A stretch of DNA of 64,000 bases from Longimycelium tulufanense (GCF_014645795.1 NZ_BMMK01000004.1:1-64000); one strand, 5' to 3'; shown: positions 35,177 through 45,799, numbered from the stretch's first letter. The notes: a model not told the origin generated them from the sequence alone. Made by a program: numbers and translations.

Positions 35177-35893
35177 CTAGCCGAACTCCGTGGTATGTCG
35201 CGCATCGCGGACAGCGCGGTGCACCCGGTCGGCGTTGCCGGAATCGAGCAGGGTGGTCAACGGCTGGGTCCAGTCGACCCCGGTGGCCGCGAGGTGCCTG
35301 GCCATCCGGCGAAGTTGCGGACAGGACTGCGGGTCGTGTGGTGGTCCGCTGCCGGCCAGTGACCAGCCCGAGCCGGCGTGGACGAGGACGAATCGCCCGG
35401 TGAACATCGTGTCGTAGCCACGACTCCGGCCCTCGTCCTGCGTGCGGGGGCGACGGGTGACCTCCGGCGCGAGCAGCACCCCGGGGGCTGCGGTCGTCTC
35501 CGCGAGCGCGGTCACCACCCCGCGGGAAAGCATGATGCGAGCCGGAATCATCTGCACCGGCTCCTGTCCGACGGGAGCCCACTGTCTGCCGTTGTTGCTT
35601 CGGTGGCCGTCACGAGAGCTGTGGTCGCGGGCGACGTCGGCCAGCAGGGCACAGATGTCGGCCATGCCGCCCAGGTGGTCGGCCCGGCTCCGGTCACCGG
35701 TGCGCCCGGCGAGGTCGGCGTCGGTGGCGAGCGCGGTGCTGAGCTGGGCCAGGACACCACCCATCTCGGCGAGGTCGTGGGTGGCGTAAAGCTGGCGCAT
35801 CGCCTGGCCGTGCAGCACGCCGGCGCGTCGGATGCAGCGTCCCGCGTCGGGAGCGCCGAACGGAAGGGATTCGGTCTTGGTAACGGACATCAT
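35177..35893 (-). CDS. hypothetical protein co-encoded with an ECF sigma factor
   Basis: A 238-residue soluble protein without membrane segments or recognised motif. It is helical around residues 20-70 and contains a long hydrophilic middle. Its ATG overlaps the sigma-factor stop as ATGA, so it is the second gene of that operon and might modulate the sigma factor. It lacks the membrane helix and the HxxxCxxC zinc motif of usual anti-sigma factors, so that role is not shown by sequence. Confidence 0.6.
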   Translation of the reverse strand: MMSVTKTESLPFGAPDAGRCIRRAGVLHGQAMRQLYATHDLAEMGGVLAQLSTALATDADLAGRTGDRSRADHLGGMADICALLADVARDHSSRDGHRSNNGRQWAPVGQEPVQMIPARIMLSRGVVTALAETTAAPGVLLAPEVTRRPRTQDEGRSRGYDTMFTGRFVLVHAGSGWSLAGSGPPHDPQSCPQLRRMARHLAATGVDWTQPLTTLLDSGNADRVHRAVRDARHTTEFG

Positions 35894-36408
35894 GGTGCTC
35901 CGGTGGGTGCTCTTCGCGTGATGGTCGGGTGGGTGGTGCCGGCGGCCAGACCCCGAAGGTGACGTCGCGCCCGGGTGAGATGGGACTCGACGGATCTCCG
36001 GGATAGTCCAAGTTGGACGGACGCCTGCTCCGTGGTCAGCCCGTCGGCCAGCGCCCAGCAGACCTGTTGCGTCACCGGGGGCAGCGCCGACAGGTGGTCG
36101 ACGAGCCACCGCGCCAGCTGGCGGTCGGCCACCGCCTCGCCGGGATCGGGGGCGACCGGGGCGTGAACCCGTCTGAGCGCCGCCCGCTCGCGTTGCGCGC
36201 GCCGGTGCCGGTCGACGAGCTGGTGCTGGGTGGCGACGGCCAGCCACGCCTCCACCCGCTCGACCTCGCCGTCTCCCCGCGCCAGCCGAGCCAGCATCTT
36301 GACGAGGGAGTCGTGCACGCAGTCCTCGGCGTCCTGCCGCGGGACGCCGGCGGCCTCGTAGCGCCGAACCACCTGGTGCACCGCGTGTGCGAGATCATGG
36401 GAGTTCAT
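35890..36408 (-). CDS. ECF-type RNA polymerase sigma factor
   Basis: A 172-residue sigma-70 family protein with region 2 (DCVHDSLVKMLARL, VEAWLAVATQHQLVDRHRRA) and region 4 (LPPVTQQVCWALADGLTTEQ, then LGLSRRSVESHLTRARRHLR). It is short, as for extracytoplasmic-function sigma factors. ATG at 36408 begins MNSHDLAHAV. A perfect 11-bp palindrome AGGTGACACCT lies 54-64 bp upstream. The signal it responds to is unknown. Confidence 0.85.
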   Translation of the reverse strand: MNSHDLAHAVHQVVRRYEAAGVPRQDAEDCVHDSLVKMLARLARGDGEVERVEAWLAVATQHQLVDRHRRAQRERAALRRVHAPVAPDPGEAVADRQLARWLVDHLSALPPVTQQVCWALADGLTTEQASVQLGLSRRSVESHLTRARRHLRGLAAGTTHPTITRRAPTGAP

Positions 36409-36586
36409 GTCGACCTCCGTGGCACCGGCCCGCCGGCCCCGTGACCACTGTCCCCCCACATAGGTGACACCTGGGCGAGTGGGTCTAATTAATTTGGGTG
36501 ACCCAAACGGTCACTGCGCGTGATAATCGTGACTCAAGAACCCACGAATGTAATTGTTACCGGGCGTAACGCCCTAATCGTGTGAA

Positions 36587-36898
36587 TTACCGGGGAACGC
36601 GGGAAATGATCGCGAGACGATCTTTCGGCACCGGCCCGGCGTAGCCCAGGAGCGCAGCAAGCTTCTCCTGGCTCAGTCGGTTCAGTCGGCGGTAGGTGCG
36701 GAGGATGTTCCGCAGGTCTCGGGTTGCGAGGGCAGCGCTGGCCTCTGGTGCTGACCAGAGCCACACGGATGGCGTCAGTCGGCGGGCTGGAAACGGGGGC
36801 GGCTCACGGTTCGCTGTTGCGTAGCACGTGGGGCACACGTGGTCGAGGGCAAAGCGGCTCAGCTCGGCACCGCACGACTCGCACCGTCGGCCCGCCAT
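36587..36898 (-). pseudogene. truncated zinc-ribbon HTH regulator
   Basis: The N-terminus is a CxxC-x12-CxxC zinc ribbon (RRCESCGAEL, HVCPTCYA), then a linker and the first half of a Cro/C1-type HTH (ILRTYRRLNRLSQEKLAALLGY). At the point where the recognition helix should follow, the sequence changes to an unrelated 17-residue tail and stops. The 103-residue product cannot bind DNA normally. It starts three bases after the stop of the damaged Nudix gene, so the pair was one operon. Confidence 0.65.
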
Positions 36899-36901
36899 GG
36901 T

Positions 36902-37337
36902 CTATTCGACCAGTTCGGGGGCGTGCTCTCGGAGACGGGCGAACCAGTCGCGATCGACCGCTTATAGCCGTCAGGCATGTTCAGCGCGGGTACCTCATAC
37001 TCCCCAAACAACCCGACTTCCTTGTGCTCATGGGAGAGGACCGGCTCGGTCGTGGTGTCCGGACAGCAGCCGTAGGTCACGATGAACACATCTTTTTCCA
37101 CAGTGGCGATGTGGTACATCCACGAATCCAAGATCGGCCCCGTGGTGACCTTCCACTGGGTCTCTTCGGTGATCTCCCGCGCTAAGCACTCTTCGGGAGT
37201 TCGCCCGGCTCGATCCTGCCGCCTGGCAGTTCCCACTCCTCACGCTCGTTCTTGAGCAACAGCACCTTGCCGTCACGGACGACAACGCCCTTAATGGAGA
37301 TCGGGAAGGCGCGCGGCACGTAGTCGGGCTGAGACAC
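36902..37337 (-). pseudogene. Nudix hydrolase gene with two frameshifts
   Basis: Read through, this is a Nudix hydrolase of ~146 residues: VVVRDGKVLLLKN, then the Nudix box split as ELPGGRIEPGE / TPEECLAREITEET, and a C-terminus KRSI / DWFARLREHAPELVE. A one-base loss near 37200 breaks the frame inside the Nudix box, and another near 36950 breaks the C-terminus. Each frame alone ends early, so the gene is dead unless the sequence is in error. GTG at 37337 has GGAG upstream. Confidence 0.75.
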
Positions 37338-37536
37338 CGGCAACTCCTTTGGGCACGGGGCACTCACCGCGAACGTAGCAGCGTGTGCTCCGGGACGCTC
37401 TCAGCCGCCGCGCGATGACGTTCGGCCGCAACGCACTGACTTACGACCGTGCCCCTTTGAGCAGCAAAGATGCTATTGCGGTGCCCCTTAACTCTCCCCG
37501 GCCTTCGGGCACGGGAACAGCAGCAAGGAAACCAGT

Positions 37537-38928
37537 TCAGGCGCCGGCCTGGAGTACGGCGGCGCGGACGGCTTCCGCGACGGCGGGCGCGACGTGCGGG
37601 TCGAACACGCTGGGCACGATGAAGGACGCGTTGAGCTTCTCCGCATCCACCACATCGGCGACCGCGTTTGCCGCGGCGACGAGCATGTCGTCGGTGATCT
37701 TGTGCGCGTGCGCGTCCAACAGCCCGCGGAAGACACCCGGGAAAGCCAGCACGTTGTTGATCTGGTTCGGGTAGTCGCTGCGCCCGGTGGCGACGACGGC
37801 CGCGTGCCGCTGCGCTTCCAGGGGATCGATCTCCGGGTCCGGGTTGGCCAGCGCGAAGACGATCGGGTCCTTGGTCATGGTCGCGACCTGGTCGGCGCCG
37901 AAGAGGTTCGGCGCGGAGACACCGATGAAGACATCAGCGTCGACCAGTGCCTTGTGCAGGTCGCCGGTGAGGCCGTTGCGGTTGGTGTTGGCGGCGATCC
38001 ACTCGCGGTTCGGGTCGAGATCGTCTCGTCCACCGTGGACAACGCCGCCAACGTCCACGGCGACGACGTCGGCGGGCTGCTGCTTCAGTAGCAACCGGAT
38101 GATCGCCGAGCCGGCGGCACCCACACCGCACACCACGATCCGGCAGTCCTCGATGTTCTTGTTCACCACGCGCAACGCGTTGCGCAGCGCGCCAACAACG
38201 ACGATGGCCGTGCCGTGCTGGTCGTCGTGGAAGACCGGGATGTCGAGCTTCTCCCGCAGCCGGGCCTCGATCTCGAAGCAGCGCGGGGCCGCGATGTCCT
38301 CCAGGTTGATGCCGCCGTAGCTGGGGGCGATCAGCTCCACGGCGCGGATGATCTCGTCGGTGTCCTGGGTGTCCAGACACACCGGCCAGGCGTCGACGCC
38401 GGCGAACTTCTTGAACAGGGCGGCCTTGCCCTCCATCACCGGCAGCGCGGCGGCGGGCCCGATGTTGCCCAGGCCGAGCACGGCGGAGCCGTCGGTGACC
38501 ACGGCCACCGTGTTGCGCTTGATGGTGAGGCGGCGCGCGTCCTCGGGGTTGCTGGCGATGGCCTGGCAGACCCGGGCGACACCGGGCGTGTAGGCGCGGG
38601 AGAGGTCGTCCCGGTTGCGGATCGCGATCTTGGCGTTGACCTCGATCTTGCCGCCGAGGTGGACCAGGAAGGTGCGGTCGGAGACCTTCCGTACGGTCAC
38701 GCCGGGCAGCGCGGCCAGCCCGTCCTGGATGTCCTGGGCGTGGTTGGCCGACAGCGCGTTGCACGTGATGTCGACCACGATGCGGTCGGTGTGCGACTCG
38801 ACCACGTCGAAGGCGGTGATGACGCCGCCGACCCGGCCGACCGCGCCGGTCAGGTCGCCGGCCGCACTGGCCGACGGCGGCGCCTCCAGCCGGATCGTGA
38901 TGGAGTACCCGGGGCCGGGAACCGGCAT
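37537..38928 (-). CDS. NAD-dependent malic enzyme with ACT domain
   Basis: A 463-residue enzyme that decarboxylates malate to pyruvate. An N-terminal ACT regulatory domain ([11 protein letters not shown] through [12 protein letters not shown]) precedes the malic-enzyme fold: [56 protein letters not shown] and the NAD-binding [12 protein letters not shown] fusion is usual in actinobacteria. ATG at 38928 has GGAGGG five bases before it. The open frame extends far upstream but without coding character. Confidence 0.94.
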   Translation of the reverse strand: MPVPGPGYSITIRLEAPPSASAAGDLTGAVGRVGGVITAFDVVESHTDRIVVDITCNALSANHAQDIQDGLAALPGVTVRKVSDRTFLVHLGGKIEVNAKIAIRNRDDLSRAYTPGVARVCQAIASNPEDARRLTIKRNTVAVVTDGSAVLGLGNIGPAAALPVMEGKAALFKKFAGVDAWPVCLDTQDTDEIIRAVELIAPSYGGINLEDIAAPRCFEIEARLREKLDIPVFHDDQHGTAIVVVGALRNALRVVNKNIEDCRIVVCGVGAAGSAIIRLLLKQQPADVVAVDVGGVVHGGRDDLDPNREWIAANTNRNGLTGDLHKALVDADVFIGVSAPNLFGADQVATMTKDPIVFALANPDPEIDPLEAQRHAAVVATGRSDYPNQINNVLAFPGVFRGLLDAHAHKITDDMLVAAANAVADVVDAEKLNASFIVPSVFDPHVAPAVAEAVRAAVLQAGA

Positions 38929-39058
38929 CTCACCCTCCTGGCGAGTCCTAAGCTGCGCTGCTCGGATGGCCTTTTCGCCAAGATAGGAGCCTAACTCCCG
39001 GCCCGGGACCGACCGCATCCGCCCAATACGGAACGGAAGAGTTCTTCCGCGTTGTGGA

Positions 39059-39244
39059 TCAGCGGTTGATCTCGGTGACGGGGTGCCGGTAGGGCAGCTC
39101 GTCGCTGGGCAGCGGGAAGGTGACCTCGCCGTAGGGCGACAGCGCGCCCTGCAGCGGGCTGGCCAGCTCGGTGACCGGGTTTTCGCCGTTGGGCAGGTCC
39201 GGCCAGGTGGGGTCGGTGCGCTCGGTGCGCCGGGCCTTGGCCAC
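39059..39244 (-). CDS. small conserved hypothetical protein
   Basis: A 61-residue hydrophilic protein (DPTWPDLPNGENPVTELASP). GTG at 39244 has GAGGAGG upstream, a strong translation signal, so the gene is likely real. No domain recognised. It is divergent from the helicase-associated gene with ~108 bp between starts. Confidence 0.6.
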   Translation of the reverse strand: MAKARRTERTDPTWPDLPNGENPVTELASPLQGALSPYGEVTFPLPSDELPYRHPVTEINR

Positions 39245-39352
39245 GGTTCCTCCTCGTTGCGTCCGGGCCCGCGGGGCGGGCGCCTACGGTTCCAGTGTGC
39301 CTGATCCCCTACGCCGCTCCCGCCGGACGTGACCCCGGATACCGTGGTAGCG

Positions 39353-41635
39353 ATGGCCGGCACGTCTCTCGTGGAATGGCTGCGGGCGCAGGACGACGAC
39401 GCGCTCGCGGCCTTGTTGCGCGCCCGCCCCGACCTGGCCACCCCGCCGCCGGCGGACACCACGGTGCTCGCCACCCGGGCCGGCATCCGGGCCTCGGTGG
39501 CCCGCGCCTGCGAGGACCTGGACGCGCTGACGCTTGCGGTCCTGGAGGCCCTGCTGGTGCTGGATGCCGACCGCGAGCCGACGAGCGTGCTCGCACTGGC
39601 CCGACTGCTGGGGCGCGGGGTGCCGATGACGCGCCTGCGACCCGCCCTGGCCACGCTCCAGCGGCTGGCCCTGGCCTGGGGCTCCGACGAGGCGATCTCG
39701 GTACTGCCCGCGGCGCGGGAGGCGGTGGGTGCCTTCCCCGGTGGCCTGGGCCGGCCGGCTCCCCCGCTGGACGAGATCGACCTGGACCGGGAGCTGTCCG
39801 GGTTGGACGAGGCCGAGCGGGCCCTGCTGGAGAAGCTGGCCGCCGGCCCACCGGTGGGCCGGACCAGGGACGCCGGACAGGTGGTGTCGCTGGAGCGCGC
39901 CACGACACCGGTGCAACGCCTGTTGGCCAAGGGGCTGTTGTTGCGGCGGGACGCCGAGACCGTCGAGCTGCCCCGGCAGGTCGCGCTGGCCCTGCGCGGG
40001 GACCGTCCACTGGGGACAGCCGAGGTGCAGCCCCCGGCCCTTCCGACGACCGCGCAGGATCCGTCCACAGTGGATGCCGCGGCCGCCGGCGAGGCGCTGA
40101 GCCTGGTGCGGCACATCGAAACCCTGATCCGGGTGTGGTCCGACGAACCCGCGCCGGTGCTGCGCTCCGGTGGGCTGGGCGTACGCGAGCTGCGGCGGCT
40201 GGCCCGCGGGCTGGAGGTCGACGAGCGGCGGGCCGCGTTACTGGTCGAGGTGGCCGCGGGCGCCGGGCTGGTGGCCGACAGCGAGGGCGCCGAGCCGGAG
40301 TGGACGCCCACCACGCTGGCCGACGGCTGGCTCGCCGCCGCGCCCGAGCAGCGTTGGGCGACCCTGGCCGCGACCTGGCTCGAGTTGCCTCGGCTGCCCG
40401 GGCTGGTGGGCCTGCGCGACGAACGGGACCGCCTGGTCAACCCGCTCTCCGACGAGGTCCGCCGGCTGCCGGCGGCCCGGGAGCGGCGACGCGTGCTCGC
40501 GGTGCTGGCCGACCTGGAGCCGGGCACGGCGGTGCGCCGCCCGGAGGCGGTCGCGGCCGTGCTGGCCTGGCGGGCGCCCCGGCGGGGCGGGCGGCTACGC
40601 GACGATCTCGTGCGCTGGACGCTCGACGAGGGCACGGCCATGGGCGTGGTGGCGCTCGGCGCGCTGAGCGGTCCGGGCCGCGCGCTACTGGCCGCGGACG
40701 ACGAGGGTGGTCCAGCCGACGCCGCCAAGCGGATGGCCGAGGCACTGCCCACCCCCGTCGACCACGTGCTGGTGCAGCCGGACCTCACGGTGGTCGCGCC
40801 GGGCCCCCTCGAGCCCGAGCTGGCCGCCGACATCGCACTGGCGGCGGACGTCGAGTCGACCGGCGGCGCCACCGTCTACCGGGTGAGCGAGCGCAGCGTG
40901 CGGCGGGCGTTGGACGCCGGCCGCACCTCGGCGGAGCTGCACGAGCTGTTCTCGGGCCGGTCGCGCACCCCGGTCCCGCAGTCGTTGACCTACCTCATCG
41001 ACGACGTGGCGCGGCGGCACGGCCAACTCCGGGGTGGCGCGGCGGCCTCGTTCCTGCGGTGCGACGACCCGGTGCTGCTGGCCGAGGTGTTGGCCCAGCC
41101 GATGGCCGGCAAGCTGGAGCTGCGCCGGATCGCGCCGACCGTGCTGGTCAGCCCGCTGGCGTTGGTGGACGTGCTGGACGGGCTGCGGGAGGCGGGGTTC
41201 GCCCCGGCCGCGGAGGGACCGGACGGCCGGATCCTCGATCTGCGGCCCCCGGGACGGCGGGTGCCCGGGCGGCGGCCGCAGCGCCGGGCGCAGGGCCCGA
41301 CCCGCCCCAGCGACGACCAGCTCACCTCGCTGGTCCGGCAGATTCGGGCGGGGGATCGCGCGGCCGCGGCGCCACGCGGCGCCGCGGTGCGGGGCGGTAC
41401 CCCCGCCAGCACCTCGGCGACATTGGCCCTGCTGCGCGGGGCGGCCCGGGACCGGCGCAGCGTGTGGATCGGCTTCGTCGACTCGCACGGTGTTGCGTCG
41501 CAACGGATCGTGGAGCCGGTCAACGTGGGCGGCGGTGTGCTGGAAGGATTCGACCAGGCGCAGGGCTCCGTGCGGAGGTTCCCGCTGCACCGCATTACGA
41601 GCGCCGCCCTCGTCGAGGACGATCTCGAACGGTAA
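39353..41635 (+). CDS. helicase-associated domain protein (XPB partner type)
   Basis: A 760-residue protein like Rv0862c, which lies next to ercc3 in mycobacteria. The N-terminal region has [24 protein letters not shown], and the C-terminal part has [28 protein letters not shown] and a WYL-like [11 protein letters not shown]...[11 protein letters not shown] segment. It carries no Walker motifs, so it is not itself a helicase. Co-conservation suggests it works with XPB in DNA repair. ATG at 39353 was preferred; GTG 39329 is possible. Its XPB gene is 18 kb away here. Confidence 0.8.
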   Translation: MAGTSLVEWLRAQDDDALAALLRARPDLATPPPADTTVLATRAGIRASVARACEDLDALTLAVLEALLVLDADREPTSVLALARLLGRGVPMTRLRPALATLQRLALAWGSDEAISVLPAAREAVGAFPGGLGRPAPPLDEIDLDRELSGLDEAERALLEKLAAGPPVGRTRDAGQVVSLERATTPVQRLLAKGLLLRRDAETVELPRQVALALRGDRPLGTAEVQPPALPTTAQDPSTVDAAAAGEALSLVRHIETLIRVWSDEPAPVLRSGGLGVRELRRLARGLEVDERRAALLVEVAAGAGLVADSEGAEPEWTPTTLADGWLAAAPEQRWATLAATWLELPRLPGLVGLRDERDRLVNPLSDEVRRLPAARERRRVLAVLADLEPGTAVRRPEAVAAVLAWRAPRRGGRLRDDLVRWTLDEGTAMGVVALGALSGPGRALLAADDEGGPADAAKRMAEALPTPVDHVLVQPDLTVVAPGPLEPELAADIALAADVESTGGATVYRVSERSVRRALDAGRTSAELHELFSGRSRTPVPQSLTYLIDDVARRHGQLRGGAAASFLRCDDPVLLAEVLAQPMAGKLELRRIAPTVLVSPLALVDVLDGLREAGFAPAAEGPDGRILDLRPPGRRVPGRRPQRRAQGPTRPSDDQLTSLVRQIRAGDRAAAAPRGAAVRGGTPASTSATLALLRGAARDRRSVWIGFVDSHGVASQRIVEPVNVGGGVLEGFDQAQGSVRRFPLHRITSAALVEDDLER

Positions 41636-41644
41636 AGTACGGGC

Positions 41645-41911
41645 ATGGCCGTCGACGAGCTTGAGCGACAGGTACGCAGTCTGCGGGTCGAGCACGCCGA
41701 AACCCGCTGGCTGTCGCTCCGGGTCGACAACGACGTCAAGGAACTGCGCGACGACATGCGCCAGGTGCGCAGCACCCTGGACGAGCACACCCGCAGGTTC
41801 GACTCGCTTGACGGTCGCCTGGACTCGGTCGACGCGCAGATGCGCTCGCTCACCCAGATGGTCGGCGAGGTCCTCCGAAGGCTGCCCGAGCCCGAGCAGT
41901 CCGACGACTGA
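41645..41911 (+). CDS. coiled-coil small protein
   Basis: An 88-residue, highly charged protein with heptad-like spacing through most of its length (ELERQVRSLRVEHAETRWLS, DVKELRDDMRQVRSTLDEH), so a coiled coil is likely. It starts nine bases after the helicase-associated gene and is probably co-transcribed. No family recognised. Confidence 0.7.
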   Translation: MAVDELERQVRSLRVEHAETRWLSLRVDNDVKELRDDMRQVRSTLDEHTRRFDSLDGRLDSVDAQMRSLTQMVGEVLRRLPEPEQSDD

Positions 41912-41942
41912 CCGGGCGGGCAGCTCCCGGCTCTGTTGACGT

Positions 41943-43940
41943 TCACGGCCCTGGTGCCTCGCGGAGGAAGGCGTCGAGCACACCATCGGCAATCTTGATC
42001 GGACCCTGTTCGCGGGTGGTGCCGGGACGGGTACGGATCTTCTCCGCCTGCGTAGCCAGGTTCCTCATCTCGGCGAAGCGGGCTTGGGCCTCGCGCTCGT
42101 TCCCACCGACGCGGGCGTCGAGCGCGTCGCAGGCGGAAGCGAGTGCCTGCCCCCAGATCTGCAACGCGTCGAGCCACGGCTCGATGTCGCTGACGAACCT
42201 CGAATCAACCACGCCCTTCCGGATGGTCGCCGGGGCGTCGGTCATGCGTTTGGCATATGAACGCAGCTCGGCAATGGCTTCCTTACGGTCACTGGTGGCC
42301 CACTTCGTGCGGAAGATGTCCAGGCGGCGCTTCAGCTCCGGTGCCGGGGCCTGCCAGATCTCTCCGGTCCAGCTCGCCGCGTAGTGCTCGACGTCGAAGA
42401 GAACCCGCAGCGCCTCCGCCGTCGCCTCGTCGCCACCGGCGAGGAACTCGGCGGCGTTCCGTAGGGACCGCTGTGGGTCGTATCCCTCGGGATTCCAGGT
42501 GAAGTCGGCGGCGGTGAAGAGTGCCGGCTTGCTGGCGGAAGCCTGGTTCATCGGGTTGAGGACGAAACCGGCCAGTTCGTCGGTGGTTCCGCTGTCGCGC
42601 TTGTCGTAGGGCGCGAGCAGGAGCCGTCCCTTGGTTTTGTCGAAGTCGTTGGCCGGGTAGTTGTCCCACAGCAACACCTTCCGCCCCCACACCGCGCGCG
42701 CCTGGCGCGCGTCTTCGGTGCTGATGGCGGCGGGCAGCACGTCGGTCCCAGTCCACATGACCTGGATCCGGGGGTCCAGTTGCTCGCGGAGGGCCTGCTT
42801 GTAGGGGGACTCCCGCACCTCGCTGTACTGGACGGGAACCATCCGCACTGGCCGCGTTCCGTCCAGGGTGTCGAGAAAGTCACGCTGGATGGCGTTGAGC
42901 AGGTCCGCCTGCGCCATGCCGGCAGTCGCCTCGGACAGCACGCCGTATCGCGCGATGTCCTCGGAGCAGCCCCATGTCGGTAGCGGGTAGGTGTCGTCGA
43001 AGGCGATCGAGAAGTCCCGCACGCCGAGGTCGTGGACGGTACGCATCTTCTGTCGCAGTGCATCCCTGTCCCTCGTGCTGCTGTAGCACACGGACTGCCC
43101 GGGCGAGATCGCGAAGGTGAAGCGCACGTGATTCCTGCGGGCCTGCTCGACGAGCTTGCGGAGCTTCTCCCTCTCGTCCGGCGGATACGGCTCGCGCCAC
43201 CGGTCCCGGTGGTAAGGGTCGTCCTTCGGGGCGTAGAGGTAGGTGTTCATCTTCATGGCCCCGTAGAACGCGAGCTGATCCAGGCGTTCGGTGAAGGACC
43301 AGGACCGGCCGTAGAAGCCTTCGACCACCCCGCGCAGGGGCGCGGCCGGATAGTCGACGATCGAGACGCCGGGAATCTTTCCCCCGCCCGCCAACTGAAG
43401 GAGGGTCTGCGCGGCGTAGTAGGCGCCCGAGGAGTCGTTGCCGGCCAGGACCACCAGCCCGCCGTCGTCGCGCTGCTCGACGGTGAGCACGTATCCCTCG
43501 TCGGGAAGCGGTGCCGTCACGGTGACATCGGCGGCCTTCAGGGATTGGGTGACCATCGGGTCGTCGGTCGTCCCGACGATTACGGTCAGTGCGGTGTTTC
43601 CGGCGTCGTTCCCCTGTTCACCGGAGTCCACGTGCTGTGCGCCGGCTGATTCGAATGTCCTGCGGACGAGTTCCTTCGTCGCCTCGTCGACACCCTGCCC
43701 GGTGCGCAGTTGGACGCGTTCCGGAATCGGGATGTCGGGGCTGGTTCGCCGGATCTGTCGGGGTTTGGGGGTAATTGCGGGCAGGTCCTCGGGCTCGCTG
43801 GCGGTTTTCGCACCGACGAGGGCGGGCCGCGGTGGTGGCGGGAAGCCGCCCGCCGCCTGGTTCGGACCGCACCCCGCTACCAGGATCAGGGCTGCCGTGC
43901 CGAGCACGCCAGACGCGGTACGGCGCGTGGTTCGACGCAT
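41943..43940 (-). CDS. GH84-like beta-N-acetylglucosaminidase lipoprotein
   Basis: A 665-residue exported glycoside hydrolase. A lipoprotein signal (lipobox LVAGC) precedes a GH20b-like beta domain with YYAAQTLLQL, then the GH84 barrel: VEGFYGRSWSFTERLDQLAF, MNTYLYAPKDDPYHRD and FSIAFDDTYP, which holds the catalytic Asp pair. It should release N-acetylglucosamine from glycoproteins, glycosaminoglycans or muropeptides. A paralogue lies at 62240. The small membrane-protein gene is 34 bp upstream and may be co-transcribed. Confidence 0.87.
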   Translation of the reverse strand: MRRTTRRTASGVLGTAALILVAGCGPNQAAGGFPPPPRPALVGAKTASEPEDLPAITPKPRQIRRTSPDIPIPERVQLRTGQGVDEATKELVRRTFESAGAQHVDSGEQGNDAGNTALTVIVGTTDDPMVTQSLKAADVTVTAPLPDEGYVLTVEQRDDGGLVVLAGNDSSGAYYAAQTLLQLAGGGKIPGVSIVDYPAAPLRGVVEGFYGRSWSFTERLDQLAFYGAMKMNTYLYAPKDDPYHRDRWREPYPPDEREKLRKLVEQARRNHVRFTFAISPGQSVCYSSTRDRDALRQKMRTVHDLGVRDFSIAFDDTYPLPTWGCSEDIARYGVLSEATAGMAQADLLNAIQRDFLDTLDGTRPVRMVPVQYSEVRESPYKQALREQLDPRIQVMWTGTDVLPAAISTEDARQARAVWGRKVLLWDNYPANDFDKTKGRLLLAPYDKRDSGTTDELAGFVLNPMNQASASKPALFTAADFTWNPEGYDPQRSLRNAAEFLAGGDEATAEALRVLFDVEHYAASWTGEIWQAPAPELKRRLDIFRTKWATSDRKEAIAELRSYAKRMTDAPATIRKGVVDSRFVSDIEPWLDALQIWGQALASACDALDARVGGNEREAQARFAEMRNLATQAEKIRTRPGTTREQGPIKIADGVLDAFLREAPGP

Positions 43941-43974
43941 TGCGACTCCTGCGGGACCGGAGGGTTGGTGCGGC

Positions 43975-44382
43975 TCAGCGGATGTCCCGCGGCGTGGCCG
44001 GAATCGGCCGTGCCGTCAGGTACAGCCAGCGGCCGACGAGCAGGAGCGCCACCAGCCAGCTGTTCGGGACCAGCAGGAAAAGCGAGGTTCCCAGGGAGGA
44101 GTACGGCGCCTTCAGTGGGAGCAGCAGCCAGTACCACAGGGCGCTGAACCCGGAGATGAGGAGGGCGGACAACGGCCAGACGAGGGTGGCGAGCACCTTG
44201 GTGCGGAGGTTCCAACAATGCCGGGTCCACAGCGCCACAACGCCGACCACCCAGCCCACGACGGGCACGAGGAAACCACCGAACAAGACAAGGACGATTA
44301 CCCAGAGTGGCGATTGCTGGCCGGTTCCGGACGCAACACCGGCTGGAACCGGGCGGTCAGTCGTTCCGCTCTCCGAAACCAA
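43975..44382 (-). CDS. small polytopic membrane protein
   Basis: A ~135-residue protein with three or four hydrophobic segments (LWVIVLVLFGGFLVPVVGWV, SWLVALLLVGRWLYL). No family recognised. TTG at 44382 is preceded by GGGGGA and was chosen. GTG at 44406, just after a TATAGT box (44411-44416), could start a leaderless transcript instead. Confidence 0.55.
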   Translation of the reverse strand: MVSESGTTDRPVPAGVASGTGQQSPLWVIVLVLFGGFLVPVVGWVVGVVALWTRHCWNLRTKVLATLVWPLSALLISGFSALWYWLLLPLKAPYSSLGTSLFLLVPNSWLVALLLVGRWLYLTARPIPATPRDIR

Positions 44383-44416
44383 GGCTTCTCCCCCGTCTGC
44401 ACGCACAGTGACTATA

Positions 44417-45154
44417 AGCCGAGTGTATACGCGGAATTTATAGACTCCCGGGAACGGAATCGCCGGACTTGTGTCGCTTCGGCAACCAGGACGGACAAAC
44501 CGGAGAAACGGGAGATAGGGGCACGCGACATCTCTCCCGATCATGCCCAAAAAGTGACGGACCGCACGCCGGAGAGTGGAAAACGCGCGCCCTGGCCAGA
44601 TCATGTCGGCCTGGATGACATTCCGCGGCCACTCGCGCACGCTGCGGGATCAACCGGAGTGGTTCCCGAAACGCCACACCGCGCTCGGCGAGGCAGGCAA
44701 GGGTCTGGGCACGGGGTGCGGGCGGCTACGGAGCGAACCCATCTCGGCGTGGCCAGCCCACGCCTCGTGCGCCACTGCCCGGGCCCCGCGACGTGTGGGG
44801 AGTCGCTGGGGCGGGGAGGGCATGGCAGAAGGGCGGCACGGCCGGGCCAGGTGGGCCTTCCGGCCGGTGCTCGAGTCACCCGCCCCGGACCCGCATCTGC
44901 CGGTCGCCGAAGGTCCTGCTGCCAAGCCCCCGGGGAGAGCACGAGATCTGGTCCCCGAAGGGCAGTCGCCGCAATCAGTGGCCTGACCGCCCACCGCGGC
45001 ACATTGTCCAGGCGCGTTCTGACGGGTCAGGCGTCCGGCGCGGCCGGTGCCCGCCGCCTCACCCATACATCCCGGCTGGTCGCGGGCCTCGGCCGCGCCC
45101 GGCGCGAGCGAACGTCCGTCCGGCCCCCGGCGCCAGCCTGTGGACCGCGGATGA
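44417..45154. other. no convincing gene
   Basis: Open frames exist on both strands of this stretch, but they have no ribosome-binding sites, no consistent codon bias and no recognisable motif. The last part probably holds the end of the conservon transcript. Confidence 0.55.
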
Positions 45155-45191
45155 CCGACAGCCGTGAGGCGCGGCGCCCCGCGGCTGTCGG
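45155..45191 (-). terminator. conservon operon terminator
   Basis: CCGACAGCCG and CGGCTGTCGG form a perfect 10-bp stem with a 17-nt GC-rich loop, 12 bp after the cvnD stop. Confidence 0.65.
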
Positions 45192-45202
45192 CGACGAGCT
45201 CC

Positions 45203-45799
45203 TCAGCCGGCCTTGACGGTCATCCACTGCCGCATCGCGTGCTCCACCAGCGTGATCAGGGTCTGCTTGGTGGACTCGCGGGTGCGCGCGTCGCACGTGA
45301 CGATCGGGACCGACTCGTCGATCGTCAACGCGTCCCGCACATCCTCGACGCGGTGGTGCAGCAGCCCGTCGAAGCAGTTGATCCCCACGATGTAGGGCAG
45401 ACCGCGGTCGTCGAAGAAGTCGATGGACGCGAACGCGTCGGCCAGCCGCCTGGTGTCCACCAGGACGACCGCGCCGATGGCGCCCTTGACCAGGTCGTCC
45501 CACATGAACCAGAAGCGGTGCTGGCCGGGGGTGCCGAACAGGTACAGGATGAGGTCGCTGTCCAGCGAGACACGCCCGAAGTCCATCGCGACCGTGGTGG
45601 TGACCTTGCCCGGCGTGGCGGACAGGTCGTCCACGCCCACGCTGGCCTGGGTCATGACCGCCTCCGTCGTGAGCGGGACGATCTCGGACACCGAGCCGAC
45701 GAAGGTTGTCTTGCCGACACCGAACCCGCCCGCCACGACGATCTTGGCCGAGGTGGTCGCTTGCCTGGTGTCCGGACGGTTAGAGCCTGCGGAGCCCAC
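45203..45799 (-). CDS. cvnD: conservon small GTPase
   Basis: A 198-residue Ras/ARF-like GTPase typical of conservons. The P-loop is GGFGVGKTTF, the switch region contains TTTVAMDFGRV, and GTPGQHRFWFMWDD is the G3 equivalent. It acts with the roadblock (CvnB) and DUF742 (CvnC) proteins as a membrane-linked switch below the CvnA sensor kinase. Its start overlaps the cvnC end by 20 bp. Confidence 0.92.
   Translation of the reverse strand: MGSAGSNRPDTRQATTSAKIVVAGGFGVGKTTFVGSVSEIVPLTTEAVMTQASVGVDDLSATPGKVTTTVAMDFGRVSLDSDLILYLFGTPGQHRFWFMWDDLVKGAIGAVVLVDTRRLADAFASIDFFDDRGLPYIVGINCFDGLLHHRVEDVRDALTIDESVPIVTCDARTRESTKQTLITLVEHAMRQWMTVKAG

Noticed and set aside
36462..36472. Palindrome AGGTGACACCT as an ECF autoregulatory promoter
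   Set aside because: It is short and lacks the -35/-10 pair that an ECF promoter would show. It is recorded only in the sigma-factor entry.
38929..40872. Upstream extension of the malic enzyme frame
   Set aside because: No homology or domain, it runs antisense through the helicase-associated gene, and a strong GGAGGG start lies at 38928.
44576..44986. Plus-strand 136-codon frame in the gap after the small membrane protein gene
   Set aside because: Arg/Pro/Gly-rich without motif or ribosome-binding site; typical chance frame in GC-rich DNA.
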